Positions 21,357 to 30,319 of a DNA stretch of 64,000 nucleotides are shown one piece after another. The stretch is taken from the NCBI GenBank assembly GCA_023460995.1, contig JAEWOE010000006.1:62001-126000 (forward strand), written 5' to 3'. Numbering within the stretch: the first letter of the stretch is position 1; every line of letters begins with the position of its first letter. A model generated the notes under the pieces. That model was given only the letters and a program-made list of their open reading frames with translations. It ran no database searches and was not told the DNA's origin. The stretch comes from Bacillota bacterium (GTDB lineage Bacteria; Bacillota_I; Bacilli_A; RF39; UBA660). Position numbers and translations under genes: made by a program.

Positions 21357-22013
21357 TTATTGATTTTTAAAAAGAATAAAGGGTTTTCTATTTGGAAGTT
21401 GTAACTCAAAATGTAAACTTTCATGAGTAACAGGATGTTCAAATGCAAGCCTTTTTGCAAATAGAGCTATTTGCTCACCTACTTTTGCATTTGAATTATA
21501 TCTTTGATCTCCAAATAAAGGAAGATTTCGACTACTAAATTGAACTCTAATCTGATGAGAACGACCTGTTTCTAGTTTAATTTCTACCAAACTCAAGTTT
21601 TCCACAGTATTAATTAATTTATAATCTAAAATTGCCTTTTTTCCACTTTTATCTATTGCTGTCTTATTTGTCTTTGTATCTTTCAAAAGTAAGTCAACTA
21701 AATGATCTTGCTTATTTGGTTTACCTTCAATAACAGCGTAATAAGTTTTATCAAACTTATTAGTCCTTATTTGCTCACTAAGTCTACTTGCAGCTTTACT
21801 AGTTTTAGCAAAAACCATGACACCACCGACAGGCCTATCAAGTCTATGTATAAGTCCTAAATAAACATTTCCCGGTTTATTATACTTTTCTTTTAAATAC
21901 ATTTTTAGTTTAGATAGTAGATTATCATCTTTACTATCATCAGCTTGGACAGGGATATTGATAGGTTTTTCGACTACTAATATATGATTATCTTCATATA
22001 AAATATTAATCAT
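21357..22013 (-). CDS. RluA-family pseudouridine synthase
   Basis: 218 residues from the ATG at 22013, which overlaps the stop of the methyltransferase (ATGATTAA); the frame extends upstream to 22040 but without a better site. LIHRLDRPVGGVMVFAK holds the catalytic Asp (about residue 59) of the RluA family. SGRSHQIRVQ-like ETGRSHQIRVQFS is the second family signature. No S4 domain is present, as in short RluA members. It isomerises uridine in rRNA or tRNA; the precise target cannot be told. Confidence 0.92.
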   Translation of the reverse strand: MINILYEDNHILVVEKPINIPVQADDSKDDNLLSKLKMYLKEKYNKPGNVYLGLIHRLDRPVGGVMVFAKTSKAASRLSEQIRTNKFDKTYYAVIEGKPNKQDHLVDLLLKDTKTNKTAIDKSGKKAILDYKLINTVENLSLVEIKLETGRSHQIRVQFSSRNLPLFGDQRYNSNAKVGEQIALFAKRLAFEHPVTHESLHFELQLPNRKPFILFKNQ

Positions 22014-22875
22014 TATCTTCCCACCTGCAGTAGATACCACAAGGAAGAATCATTTTTTCTCTTGTAATTGGCAAACCTATTTCTCCATGTTCTAAACTTC
22101 CACCATATATTGGTTCTAGACTTGTTTTTAAGATATTGTATAACACAGTACTAGAAATTCCAGTAGTGTAAGAGTTTATTAAAAAGAATAAAGGCTTATC
22201 ACTAAGTATTCCAATACAAGCACTAATCAATATATCTAAATTATGTTCGAATTTCCACATTTCACCGTTTGGACCTCTACCATAACTAGGTGGATCCATT
22301 ATTATTGCATCGTATTTGTTACCTCTTCTTGCTTCTCTTTCAACAAATTTCAAACAATCATCGACGATAAATCTAATTTTTTTATCATTTAAATTGCATA
22401 AATCTGCATTCTCTTTAGCCCATTCATTCATTCCCTTGCTGGCATCAACATGAACAACTTCCACTGCGCCTGCTTTAGAACATGCCATTGTTGCACCACC
22501 TGTATATGCGAATAAATTAAGAACTTTTATCGGTCTATTAGCATTACTAATTTTGTTCATCATATAATCCCAATTTATAGCTTGTTCTGGAAAAATACCA
22601 GTATGTTTAAAATTAGTAGGACTTACCTTAAAAGTTAAATTTTTATATGTGATAGTCCAAAAATCAGGTAACTTGGTTTTAAAATCCCAGTAACCTCCAC
22701 CTTTGTCTGATCTATGATATAAACCGTCAACTTTATTCCATTTCTCATCATGAGTAGCATTCCACATTGCCTGTGGTTCTGGTCTTCTTAGAACCACATT
22801 TCCCCAACGTTCTAATTTTTCACCGTTTCCTGCATCTAAACACTCATAATCTTGCCAATCATTACTTAATTTCAT
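22006..22875 (-). CDS. Class I SAM-dependent methyltransferase (COG1092/RlmK-like)
   Basis: 289 residues. VLNLFAYTGGATMACSKAGA is the SAM-binding motif I of this family, VVHVDASKGMNEWAKEN is motif II and IIMDPPSYGRGP is the catalytic-loop motif. The N-terminus has an ERWGNVVLRRPEP region typical of the short family form that lacks a PUA domain. Related enzymes methylate 23S rRNA bases; the exact site here is not known. It starts 11 bases after ldh and overlaps the pseudouridine synthase, so the three are a likely unit. Confidence 0.9.
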   Translation of the reverse strand: MKLSNDWQDYECLDAGNGEKLERWGNVVLRRPEPQAMWNATHDEKWNKVDGLYHRSDKGGGYWDFKTKLPDFWTITYKNLTFKVSPTNFKHTGIFPEQAINWDYMMNKISNANRPIKVLNLFAYTGGATMACSKAGAVEVVHVDASKGMNEWAKENADLCNLNDKKIRFIVDDCLKFVEREARRGNKYDAIIMDPPSYGRGPNGEMWKFEHNLDILISACIGILSDKPLFFLINSYTTGISSTVLYNILKTSLEPIYGGSLEHGEIGLPITREKMILPCGIYCRWEDND

Positions 22876-22885
22876 AAGTCACATC

Positions 22886-23794
22886 CTAACTAATTTTATT
22901 TATTGCCTCTTTAATTATATTTATTGAATTTTGTAATTTTTCTCTTTCATCATTTGTTAAAGATATATTACAAATTTCTCTTATACCATCTTTATTTATA
23001 ACTGAAGGCATACCTATAAATAAATCATTTTTACTATCATAGCTAGAAACTGTAATTATGCTATTTTCATCGCCTAGTATAGCATTAGTAATTCTAACTA
23101 AACACATTCCTATTCCATAATAAGTAGCGCCTTTCCTACTAATTATTTTATAAGCAGCATCTCTTACATTTACATATATATCGTTTAACTCTTCGTCATT
23201 CATATATTGTGTTATTGGTTCTAGTCCAACTGTAGCATTACTCCATGGAACAAATTCACTATCTCCATGTTCACCAATAACATATGCATGAACATTTTTA
23301 GGATTTATATTAGTTTTTTCAGCAACTAAATATCTTAATCTAGCAGTATCTAGACTAGTCCCACTTCCAATTACTCTAGAAGGTTTGAACCCAGAAAATT
23401 TCCATGTTAAATAAGTCATTACATCAAGAGGATTAGTTGCTATTAAGAATATTCCACTAAAACCACTTTCAATTACATTACCAACAACTTCTTTAAAAAC
23501 TTTGCTGTTTTTATTAATTAAATCCATTCTTGTTTCGCCAGGATTTTGATTGGCTCCAGCTGCTATACATACAATAGTTGCATCCTTGCAATCACTATAA
23601 TCGCCAACTTTTATACTAATTTTTGTTGGTGCGAACGCTAAGCAATGATTTAAATCCATTGCTTCTCCTATAATTCTTTCCCTATCTATATCCATTAATA
23701 CTAATTCCTGAACATTACTTCTTTGATTTAATAATGCATAAGCATAACTCATACCTACATTACCACAACCAATTATAACAATCTTGTTATTCAT
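22886..23794 (-). CDS. ldh: L-lactate dehydrogenase
   Basis: 302 residues. GCGNVGMSYAYALLNQ binds NAD, GANQNPGETR (about 80-89) carries Gln at the specificity position, which marks lactate and not malate dehydrogenase (Arg in the latter), DTARLR carries the substrate Arg and GEHGDSEFVPWS the catalytic His (about 176). It reduces pyruvate to L-lactate and regenerates NAD. This fits a fermentative metabolism in which ATP comes from glycolysis. GAGGTG lies before the start, and a TATAAT-like box is present about 20 bases further upstream. Confidence 0.94.
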   Translation of the reverse strand: MNNKIVIIGCGNVGMSYAYALLNQRSNVQELVLMDIDRERIIGEAMDLNHCLAFAPTKISIKVGDYSDCKDATIVCIAAGANQNPGETRMDLINKNSKVFKEVVGNVIESGFSGIFLIATNPLDVMTYLTWKFSGFKPSRVIGSGTSLDTARLRYLVAEKTNINPKNVHAYVIGEHGDSEFVPWSNATVGLEPITQYMNDEELNDIYVNVRDAAYKIISRKGATYYGIGMCLVRITNAILGDENSIITVSSYDSKNDLFIGMPSVINKDGIREICNISLTNDEREKLQNSINIIKEAINKIS

Positions 23795-23843
23795 GTATTC
23801 ACCTCATAATAATTATACTATACTTTTTTATAAATTACTAAAG

Positions 23844-23873
23844 AAAAAGAAGTATAATACAATGATTATACTT
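23844..23873 (-). terminator. Terminator after rplM-rpsI
   Basis: The 9-bp stem AAGTATAAT/ATTATACTT at 23850-23873 is followed by CTTTTTC on the minus strand, 21 bases beyond the rpsI stop. Confidence 0.85.
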
Positions 23874-23894
23874 CCAAGTATTTTTGAAAGAATA

Positions 23895-24305
23895 TTAACG
23901 TTTTGAGAATTGTGGAGCACGACGAGCAGCTTTAAGACCTGGTTTTTTACGTTCTTTAGATCTTGGATCTCTAGTAACAAAACCTGCTCTTTTTAAAATT
24001 GTTCTATAGCAATTTTCAGTACCTTCATTAACTTTATCATATTCGATTAAAGCTCTTGTGATACCTAAACGGATAGCACCAGTTTGACCAGTGAACCCTC
24101 CACCATTAACTTTTACTTCTATATCAAATGTTTCTTCATTATTTGTAGCAACTAAAGGTTGTTTTAAATCCATAACGTTTGTTTCGTATGGGAAAAATTC
24201 TCTTACATCTCTGCCATTAACTGTAATTTTACCAGTTCCTGGAACCATTTTTACTTGGGCGATTGAAGATTTTCTTCTTCCTGTACCAATAAACACTTTA
24301 TTCAT
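23895..24305 (-). CDS. rpsI: 30S ribosomal protein S9
   Basis: 136 residues. [25 protein letters not shown] opening, the central [16 protein letters not shown] and a C-terminal [11 protein letters not shown] tail are diagnostic of S9; the basic tail reaches toward the P-site tRNA. It follows rplM by 12 bases, the invariant bacterial pair, and ends in a strong terminator. AGGAGG lies before the start. Confidence 0.97.
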   Translation of the reverse strand: MNKVFIGTGRRKSSIAQVKMVPGTGKITVNGRDVREFFPYETNVMDLKQPLVATNNEETFDIEVKVNGGGFTGQTGAIRLGITRALIEYDKVNEGTENCYRTILKRAGFVTRDPRSKERKKPGLKAARRAPQFSKR

Positions 24306-24317
24306 TTAATAACCTCC

Positions 24318-24752
24318 TTATTTAGTCTTAAACTCAACTGGTTGTTGAGCCATGTGAGGATGTTCTTCCCCAGCATATACAAATAATTTTTTATACATTT
24401 GACGACCTAATCTTCCTTTTGGAAGCATTCCTTTAACGGCTCTTTCAACCATTTCAACAGGATAATTTTCTTTCATAACACGAGCTGTTCTTTCTCTTAA
24501 ACCACCAGTGTAACCGCTGTGATTATAGTAAATCTTTTTGTCTAGTTTATCACCAGTTAGATATACTTTAGAAGCATTTACAACGATTACATAATCACCA
24601 CAATCAATATGTGGAGTATATGTTGGTTTATGCTTACCACGTAATACATGAGCTACTTTTGAAGCTATACGACCTAAAGGTAATTCTTCAGCATCGATTA
24701 CATACCATGTACGAACTACGTCTTCTTTTTTTTGCATGTAACTATTTTTCAT
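24318..24752 (-). CDS. rplM: 50S ribosomal protein L13
   Basis: 144 residues with [32 protein letters not shown], and [15 protein letters not shown], all hallmark L13 segments. The start at 24752 has AAAGGGA upstream. It has its own promoter and leader after truA and the intervening membrane-anchored gene, and is co-transcribed with rpsI. Confidence 0.97.
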   Translation of the reverse strand: MKNSYMQKKEDVVRTWYVIDAEELPLGRIASKVAHVLRGKHKPTYTPHIDCGDYVIVVNASKVYLTGDKLDKKIYYNHSGYTGGLRERTARVMKENYPVEMVERAVKGMLPKGRLGRQMYKKLFVYAGEEHPHMAQQPVEFKTK

Positions 24753-24830
24753 AAACTTATTCCCTTTCTTATTAAAAATTTAAGCAAAACTTCCCAGGTC
24801 TCACTTAATGGGATTAATAAATGTACCAAT
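24753..24830 (-). promoter_or_regulatory. rplM 5' leader, possible L13-binding RNA
   Basis: The transcript from the promoter at 24835-24863 would have a leader of about 75 bases. It contains a small hairpin, TCCCA...TGGGA (minus strand, about 24791-24812). L13 leaders that autoregulate rplM-rpsI are known in Firmicutes; whether this one matches that family needs a covariance search. The structure is seen; the identity is inference. Confidence 0.35.
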
Positions 24831-24834
24831 TGAA

Positions 24835-24863
24835 ATTGTACTAAAAAACCCTTATAAAGTCAA
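24835..24863 (-). promoter_or_regulatory. rplM-rpsI promoter inside the preceding terminator
   Basis: Minus strand TTGACT (24858-24863), a 17-base spacer, TACAAT (24835-24840). The -35 falls in the loop of the terminator hairpin that ends the upstream gene, and the spacer spans its descending arm. Confidence 0.7.
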
Positions 24864-24871
24864 GGGTTTTT
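24843..24871 (-). terminator. Terminator after the truA-coupled anchored protein
   Basis: The stem AAAAACCCTT/AAGGGTTTTT with a short loop is followed by further T residues on the minus strand, 25 bases beyond the stop at 24897. Confidence 0.85.
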
Positions 24872-24896
24872 GCACCTTTTATCAATTATTTTAAAC

Positions 24897-25664
24897 TTAA
24901 TTTATTTTTTTCAATTGTTTCAATATTAAACTACCATTTTCCTTAATAAAAATATATTCATATTCTGAATTTTTTTTCTTTAAACTACTATAATTTTCAT
25001 TAACAAAGTCTTTTATATAACTTTCTTTATCTAAAATAGATGATGGAATTTCAAATAAAATATTAACATTATTAGATAAATCCCCGTAACTTGAGTAAAC
25101 ATAATTATCCTTTAAAAAGAATTTATTAACTGTTAGCTCATATTTACTGTCTTTGTTTTTATAGCCAGCAATATAATTGTATTTAGAATAATATATACTA
25201 TCAAATTCTTTCTTATTTTCATCAGCAAACATATAAGTTTCGTTTGTTGAATCATACTTAAGAAATATACTTTTATCAACGTTATCATATAAAATATTCT
25301 CATTTTTAAATAAAATATTTTCACCAAAGACAGCTTTTAAGTAACTATCAAATCTAGTATAACTAACACCTAAAGAAAAATTAGCATTTTCCTTGATTGC
25401 ATAATACACGAATTTTAATTTAACTTGATTACTTAAACTATCTGAATCTGAAAAGAATGTATTAAAAGAATCTAAATAATTAATGTCATATTCATCCATA
25501 AAACTAATAACTTTATCCACAGTAACATTATCAGTAGAAATTTCAGAAACCACACCACTATTTAAAGATACTTTGTCTATATTACTAACATAGAAATGAA
25601 ATAATAAGAAATAAAAGATTATAAATACTAATATACAAATTAAAACAATTATTTTATTCTTCAT
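24897..25664 (-). CDS. Membrane-anchored protein of unknown function, coupled to truA
   Basis: About 255 residues. An ATG lies at 25664; a GTG at 25676 that overlaps the truA stop is an alternative start and cannot be excluded. One N-terminal membrane helix (about 5-26) leads to an external region rich in Asn, Ser, Tyr and Lys, with no cysteine pairs, repeats or catalytic motif that I recognise. It follows the ecfA1-ecfA2-ecfT-truA series directly and closes that unit before a terminator. Its location suggests acquisition at the end of a conserved operon; function cannot be assigned. Confidence 0.7.
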   Translation of the reverse strand: MKNKIIVLICILVFIIFYFLLFHFYVSNIDKVSLNSGVVSEISTDNVTVDKVISFMDEYDINYLDSFNTFFSDSDSLSNQVKLKFVYYAIKENANFSLGVSYTRFDSYLKAVFGENILFKNENILYDNVDKSIFLKYDSTNETYMFADENKKEFDSIYYSKYNYIAGYKNKDSKYELTVNKFFLKDNYVYSSYGDLSNNVNILFEIPSSILDKESYIKDFVNENYSSLKKKNSEYEYIFIKENGSLILKQLKKIN

Positions 25665-25672
25665 TCTATCAC

Positions 25673-26410
25673 TCACTTCTTATATACTACATTAGACAAG
25701 TATAACCCACAAGCAGGGGCAGTAATTCCTGCTTTAGTTCTATCTTTTGCTTTCAAAATTTCCATTATTTCCTTTGGTTCTCTAGTACCGTTACCAACTT
25801 CAATTAGTGATCCAACCATATTTCTAACCATATATCTTAAAAAACCACTACCACAAAAGATTACATTAATAATATCGTATTCTTTTTTTATTTCTATACT
25901 ATATATCGTCCTAATAAATGATTCTTTTTCCACATTACCTTTAGTATAGGAAGTAAAATCATGTTCCCCAATAAAATACCTTGCGGCTTCTTGCATCTTA
26001 TCAGCATCAAGATATTTATTATACTGATATACATAATCAAATTCTAAAGGATTATATTCACCAGTGTTAATTTTATAAGTATATTCCTTTTCTATAACAT
26101 TGAATCTAGCATGAAAACTGTTATCGACATATAAAACTTCTTTTATATAAATACTACTAGGCAACATTTTATTAACAGAATTCTTTATCTTTTCTGGTTC
26201 AATATCTTTATCTAAATCGAAGTGTGCTCTTTGATTTAGAGCATGCACACCGCTGTCTGTTCTACCAGAAGCACTTATAGTGACTTTATTATTAGAATTA
26301 ATAAGAGTTAATACTCTTTCTATTTCTGCTTGTATACTATTTTTATTTGGTTGTTTTTGATATCCATAATATTTTGAGCCATCGTAAGAAAATGTTATTA
26401 AATATCTCAT
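25673..26410 (-). CDS. truA: tRNA pseudouridine(38-40) synthase TruA
   Basis: 245 residues. SASGRTDSGVHALNQRAHF holds the catalytic Asp52 in the family's GRTDxGVHA motif. The C-terminal GSGFLRYMVRNMVG stretch is also diagnostic. It modifies uridines in the anticodon arm of many tRNAs. Its start overlaps the ecfT stop by four bases, as in the classic ecf-truA-rplM-rpsI order. It ends in TGA, one indication that the organism does not read TGA as Trp. Confidence 0.96.
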   Translation of the reverse strand: MRYLITFSYDGSKYYGYQKQPNKNSIQAEIERVLTLINSNNKVTISASGRTDSGVHALNQRAHFDLDKDIEPEKIKNSVNKMLPSSIYIKEVLYVDNSFHARFNVIEKEYTYKINTGEYNPLEFDYVYQYNKYLDADKMQEAARYFIGEHDFTSYTKGNVEKESFIRTIYSIEIKKEYDIINVIFCGSGFLRYMVRNMVGSLIEVGNGTREPKEIMEILKAKDRTKAGITAPACGLYLSNVVYKK

Positions 26411-27162
26411 TTTATCACCAATCTAGCAACTATTAAAACTAATATACCTAAATGTATCAAGAAAAGAAATGTATCAAAAAAACCCCATTTATTAATTCTA
26501 AAATTAGTCCTCTTTGAATTAATATTGTATAATCTAATTTGCATAGCCTCAGAAAGAGTATCTGCTCTTCTAATAGTTAGTATAAACATAGGAAGCAACA
26601 TCGACTTTACTGCCGTAAACTTTCCCTTTATACCAGACGCATAGTAGTCTATTCCTCTACTTGCCTGAGATTTCAATATTTTATTTCCTTGATCAATTAT
26701 GGTAGGAATAAATCTTAGCGCAAGAGAAATTGATAAAGACATTTTATTAATTGGGATTCCTAATAATTTTAATGGAGACAATGCTTTTTGAAGTCCATAA
26801 GTTATTTCTGTAGGTGGAGTTGTTAAAGTTAAAATTGTTGTATAAAGTACAATATTAATTAATCTCAATATCATATTTAGTACAGTTTCTATATCAGTAC
26901 CAATAAAGTAATAAATAATAATCATAAGAATAATTAAAAATTTAAGACTTCTAAACGTTCTTAAATATATAGATTTAGGTAAATGCGCTATTTCAATCAT
27001 AAGAACTGATAATAGCATAAGTAATAACATTAATCTAACATCTTGACATAAGAAAATCATTATTATATATAAAATTGTACATAAAACTTTTGATACAGGA
27101 TTCATAAAATGAACTTTTGATTTTACTGGATAATAACTACCTATTACAACATCATTTAACAT
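26407..27162 (-). CDS. ecfT: Energy-coupling factor transporter, membrane subunit EcfT
   Basis: 251 residues with five or six membrane segments and the cytoplasmic coupling region QASRGIDYYASG ... RADTLSEAMQIRLYN. The two short motifs there contact the EcfA ATPases; the second, normally ARG-like, reads IRL here. It forms the shared energising module that works with vitamin- or metal-specific S components encoded elsewhere. It overlaps ecfA2 and truA. Confidence 0.93.
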   Translation of the reverse strand: MLNDVVIGSYYPVKSKVHFMNPVSKVLCTILYIIMIFLCQDVRLMLLLMLLSVLMIEIAHLPKSIYLRTFRSLKFLIILMIIIYYFIGTDIETVLNMILRLINIVLYTTILTLTTPPTEITYGLQKALSPLKLLGIPINKMSLSISLALRFIPTIIDQGNKILKSQASRGIDYYASGIKGKFTAVKSMLLPMFILTIRRADTLSEAMQIRLYNINSKRTNFRINKWGFFDTFLFLIHLGILVLIVARLVIK

Positions 27163-28009
27163 AGCGATATATATCCTTTATTAAATCATTAATTTCATCC
27201 CTGTATCCAATTTTAATACCTTTTTTATCTAAAACTTTATTTGAAAATTCAATTATTTTAGGTACAACTATACCGTATTCCCTTAACATTTCTTCTTGCT
27301 TAAATACAGAGTATTTGTCTCCTTCAGCTATTACTTTTCCATTATCTAAAACTATAATATGATCGCTTACTAAATGAACCAATTCTATATCATGACTAAT
27401 AAGAACAATTGTCTTATTCAAACGTTGTTTCAGTTTTCTAATTAGCTGCAATAAGTTCTTCTTACTTGAACTGTCTAAGCCAATTGTTGGTTCATCTAAT
27501 ATAATTACTTTGGGATTAAAAGCTATAATTGAAGCAATAGCGACTTTTCTCTTTTCTCCATTACTTAAAGTAAAGGGATTTCTTTCCAAATAATTGTCAT
27601 CTAAACCAACCATTTTTAACGCATCACTAACACGTTTATCTATATCGTTTGTCTTATAGTTAAAATATTTCATTCCAAATGATATTTCATCTTTAACAGT
27701 CATATTAAAGAACTGTTCTTCTGGAAACTGAAATACTAATCCTACATTAACTCGTAGATTGTTAATTCTTTTATTATTTTTAATTCCTTTATAATTTAAT
27801 ATATAACTCCCAATATTAATAGTACCACTACTCGGAAAAATTAACGCATTCATTAATTCTGCCATTGTCGTTTTACCACTACCACTTCTCCCAATTATTC
27901 CAGTTATTTCGCCTTCTTTAAAAGATACGTTGATATTATCTATAACTTTATTCTTTATTGATAAGTTTTTATTGTAAATATAATCAACATCATTAAATTT
28001 TATTTCCAT
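27152..28009 (-). CDS. ecfA2: Energy-coupling factor transporter ATPase (second EcfA)
   Basis: 285 residues. Walker A GRSGSGKTT (about 39-47), Q-loop near VFQFPEEQFF, signature LSNGEKRKVAIAS and Walker B VIILDEPTIG are all present. The FPEEQ sequence and C-terminal extension are typical of EcfA proteins. It pairs with EcfA1 to power EcfT and its S components. It overlaps ecfA1 by 10 bases and ecfT by 11. Confidence 0.95.
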   Translation of the reverse strand: MEIKFNDVDYIYNKNLSIKNKVIDNINVSFKEGEITGIIGRSGSGKTTMAELMNALIFPSSGTINIGSYILNYKGIKNNKRINNLRVNVGLVFQFPEEQFFNMTVKDEISFGMKYFNYKTNDIDKRVSDALKMVGLDDNYLERNPFTLSNGEKRKVAIASIIAFNPKVIILDEPTIGLDSSSKKNLLQLIRKLKQRLNKTIVLISHDIELVHLVSDHIIVLDNGKVIAEGDKYSVFKQEEMLREYGIVVPKIIEFSNKVLDKKGIKIGYRDEINDLIKDIYRYVK

Positions 28010-28809
28010 AATATATCCACCAACTCATCCATATCAAATATTAAATTTTTGACTAACCCATAGTACTTTAATTTTATAGATAATTCCACCATAAAAGGAA
28101 GAGTTAAACCAAGTTTATTAAATATTTTTTCTTCCTGTAGCACCAATTCTTTTGGACCACTTAATATAATATTTCCCTCATCTAAAACAATTAAATTTTG
28201 ACCAAATAATACTTCATCCATATCATGGGTAACATTTATGATAGTAATACCTTTATCATTATTAACATCACATAAAATTTTATAAATTTTATTTCTTTCA
28301 TCATTATCAATCATTGTTAAAGCTTCATCTAAAATTAATATATCTGGTTCAATTACTAAAGCAGACGCTAATGATACTAATTGTTTTTGACCACCAGACA
28401 AAGTATGAGGTTCCCTTTCAAGGATGTCCTCTATATTTAAATATTTTGATATTTCCTTAACTTTTTGCTTAATAACTTTAGGTTCAATTTGCATGTTTTC
28501 AAGTGAAAATGCTATATCATCCATAACTGTTTCTGCTACAAACTGATTATCTGGGTTTTCAAAAACAACTCCAACCTTGCTTATAATAGCTTTTATATTT
28601 TTATGACACATCTCTAATCCATTAATTGTTATATTTCCATCCGTTTTTATTAATCCTAATAATATACGAATAAGTGTGCTTTTGCCACTGCCATTAGGAC
28701 CAACAATGGTAGTATATGTTCCCTTTTCAATATTTAAAGAAAAATTGTTAAAAAGTTTTGTATCTCCATAACCAAAGGTTATGTTTTGTATTTTGATAAT
28801 TTCTTCCAT
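28000..28809 (-). CDS. ecfA1: Energy-coupling factor transporter ATPase (first EcfA)
   Basis: 269 residues. Walker A GPNGSGKST, Q-loop VFENPDNQFVAETV, signature LSGGQKQLVSLAS and Walker B ILILDEALTMID are present; Ala replaces the usual Pro after the Walker B Glu. The FENPDNQ sequence is characteristic of EcfA. It starts a four-gene ecf-truA unit after a short intergenic region with a TATAAT-like box. In most Firmicutes it directly follows rplQ; here three genes intervene. Confidence 0.95.
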   Translation of the reverse strand: MEEIIKIQNITFGYGDTKLFNNFSLNIEKGTYTTIVGPNGSGKSTLIRILLGLIKTDGNITINGLEMCHKNIKAIISKVGVVFENPDNQFVAETVMDDIAFSLENMQIEPKVIKQKVKEISKYLNIEDILEREPHTLSGGQKQLVSLASALVIEPDILILDEALTMIDNDERNKIYKILCDVNNDKGITIINVTHDMDEVLFGQNLIVLDEGNIILSGPKELVLQEEKIFNKLGLTLPFMVELSIKLKYYGLVKNLIFDMDELVDILWK

Positions 28810-28863
28810 ATGACACCACCTTGTATAGATATATTATATTATATATAACCTCATTTTACAATG

Positions 28864-28894
28864 AAAAAGAATAAAGTTAAACCTTATTCTTTTT
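28864..28894 (-). terminator. Terminator after the GlmU-C-like gene
   Basis: The stem AAAAAGAATAA/TTATTCTTTTT at 28864-28894 ends in a T-run on the minus strand and encloses the stop codon of the gene at 28877. Confidence 0.8.
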
Positions 28895-29491
28895 GTAATA
28901 ATTCCTTTTATTTACTTGTTTTGCTCTCGCAATAGATAGGCTATTATCGGGAACATTTTTAGTTATTGTTGATCCTGCTGCAATAAGAGAATTATTGCCT
29001 ATTTCTACTGGTGCAATTAGATTACTATTACAACCAATAAATGAATTATCATTTATTATTGTTTTATTTTTGTTTATTCCATTGAAATTAGCGGTAATTG
29101 TTCCAGCACCAATATTTATATTTCTTCCTAATTCTGCGTCTCCTATGTATGAAAGATGAGGAATTTTGGTACTATTTCCGGTATTAGTATTCTTTAATTC
29201 TACAAATGAACCGATTCTGTTATTTTTACCTATTTTTACCTTATCATGTATATATGAATATGGGCCAATAACTGAACAATCTCCTATTGATGAATCAATA
29301 ATTTGAGAATTGTATATTGTACAATCATCACCTATTATACTGTTTTTAATAAAACAACCTGGGTATATAATAGTATTATTACCTAATATTGATACACCCT
29401 CAATTGTAACATTAGGATAAATTATAATGTTTTCACCAAAAGTAACATCCTCAGAAATATATGTATTACCTTTATCTATATATTTTGTCAT
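28877..29491 (-). CDS. Stand-alone GlmU C-terminal-type hexapeptide acetyltransferase
   Basis: 204 residues made almost entirely of left-handed beta-helix hexapeptide turns. IPHLSYIGDAELGRNINIGAG and GTITANFNGINK closely match the acetyltransferase half of GlmU, including the catalytic His of the HLSYIGDAE motif. The final SIARAKQVNKRNY also matches GlmU. The N-terminal uridylyltransferase half (about 230 residues) is absent, and no remnant of it exists upstream. It should acetylate glucosamine 1-phosphate, or a related sugar, for UDP-GlcNAc and wall synthesis, with the second step done by another protein. It shares one base with the preceding SDR gene stop. Confidence 0.88.
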   Translation of the reverse strand: MTKYIDKGNTYISEDVTFGENIIIYPNVTIEGVSILGNNTIIYPGCFIKNSIIGDDCTIYNSQIIDSSIGDCSVIGPYSYIHDKVKIGKNNRIGSFVELKNTNTGNSTKIPHLSYIGDAELGRNINIGAGTITANFNGINKNKTIINDNSFIGCNSNLIAPVEIGNNSLIAAGSTITKNVPDNSLSIARAKQVNKRNYYKKNKV

Positions 29492-30243
29492 TACATTTCC
29501 TTCTTTTTTTGTATATTGTATGTTATCTTCATCATTGCTTTAACTGGTAAAAATCTGCCTATAAACTTAGCTAATTTAATTTGAAAACCAGGTATTATAA
29601 CAAGCTTGTTACTAAATAACTTTTTAACTGTATATTTTGCTACATCGTAACTCTCTAAAGCTTTTATGCCAAATTGTACTCCAGCAACTGAATTAAATTC
29701 TGTATTAACAGGTCCTGGGCACAAAACACTTATTTTAACATTACTTTTAGTTCTTCTTAATTCTTCGTATATAGCACAAGTCAAATTATAAACATAAGAT
29801 TTGCTCGCATAGTATGAAGCCATCAATGGTCCAGGTTGAAATGCTGCTGATGATGCTACGTTTAAAATATATCCTTTATTTTTCTTTTTGAAATCGCTTA
29901 AAAATAATTTAGTTAAAGTATGCACTGCTTTAATATTAATATCAATTAAATCAAGATCTTTATCTAACTTTGTAGAATCAAATGAACCAAAAATACCAAA
30001 TCCTGCGTTATTTATCAAAATATCTATATCTTCATTTTTTAGTTTATTATAAAGTCTAGAGCAATTAAATGAACTTGATAAATCGGTACATATAATATCC
30101 ACGTTTGTATTTAGTTCATCTCTTAATTCTTTCAACTTATCTTTTCTTCTTGCAACTAGTATTAAATCGTATCCTTTTTGGCTTAATACTCTTGCGAAAT
30201 CTGCCCCTAAACCTGAACTTGCTCCTGTTATTAATGCTTTCAT
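29491..30243 (-). CDS. Short-chain dehydrogenase/reductase
   Basis: About 250 residues from the ATG at 30243, preceded by AGGTG; an earlier in-frame start at 30291 falls on the promoter. TGASSGLGADFARVL is the NAD(P)-binding Gly motif, NNAGFG the central motif, and SYYASKSYV carries the catalytic Tyr and Lys. VARRKDK after the second strand favours NADP(H). The C-terminal part is of the DltE/YqjQ-like type with a hydrophobic tail. The substrate cannot be read from the sequence. It is translationally coupled with the hexapeptide transferase. Confidence 0.9.
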   Translation of the reverse strand: MKALITGASSGLGADFARVLSQKGYDLILVARRKDKLKELRDELNTNVDIICTDLSSSFNCSRLYNKLKNEDIDILINNAGFGIFGSFDSTKLDKDLDLIDINIKAVHTLTKLFLSDFKKKNKGYILNVASSAAFQPGPLMASYYASKSYVYNLTCAIYEELRRTKSNVKISVLCPGPVNTEFNSVAGVQFGIKALESYDVAKYTVKKLFSNKLVIIPGFQIKLAKFIGRFLPVKAMMKITYNIQKKKEM

Positions 30244-30262
30244 TTTATCACCTACTATAAAA

Positions 30263-30291
30263 ATTATATAATATAATTTAAAAATATACAA
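30263..30291 (-). promoter_or_regulatory. Promoter of the SDR/GlmU-C unit
   Basis: Minus strand TTGTAT (30286-30291), a 17-base spacer, TATAAT (30263-30268), 20 bases before the SDR start. It lies a few bases after the terminator of the pilin-like gene. Confidence 0.65.
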
Positions 30292-30296
30292 TAAAA

Positions 30297-30319
30297 GGTA
30301 AACTAAATATTAGTTTACC
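30297..30319 (-). terminator. Terminator after the 386-residue pilin-like gene
   Basis: The 10-bp stem GGTAAACTAA/TTAGTTTACC with a 3-base loop is followed by TTTT on the minus strand and contains the stop codon of the pilin-like gene. Confidence 0.8.

Noticed and set aside
25513..25521. TTATCCACA, a perfect DnaA-box sequence
   Set aside because: A single copy inside a coding gene with no cluster of further boxes or an AT-rich unwinding element; not evidence of oriC.
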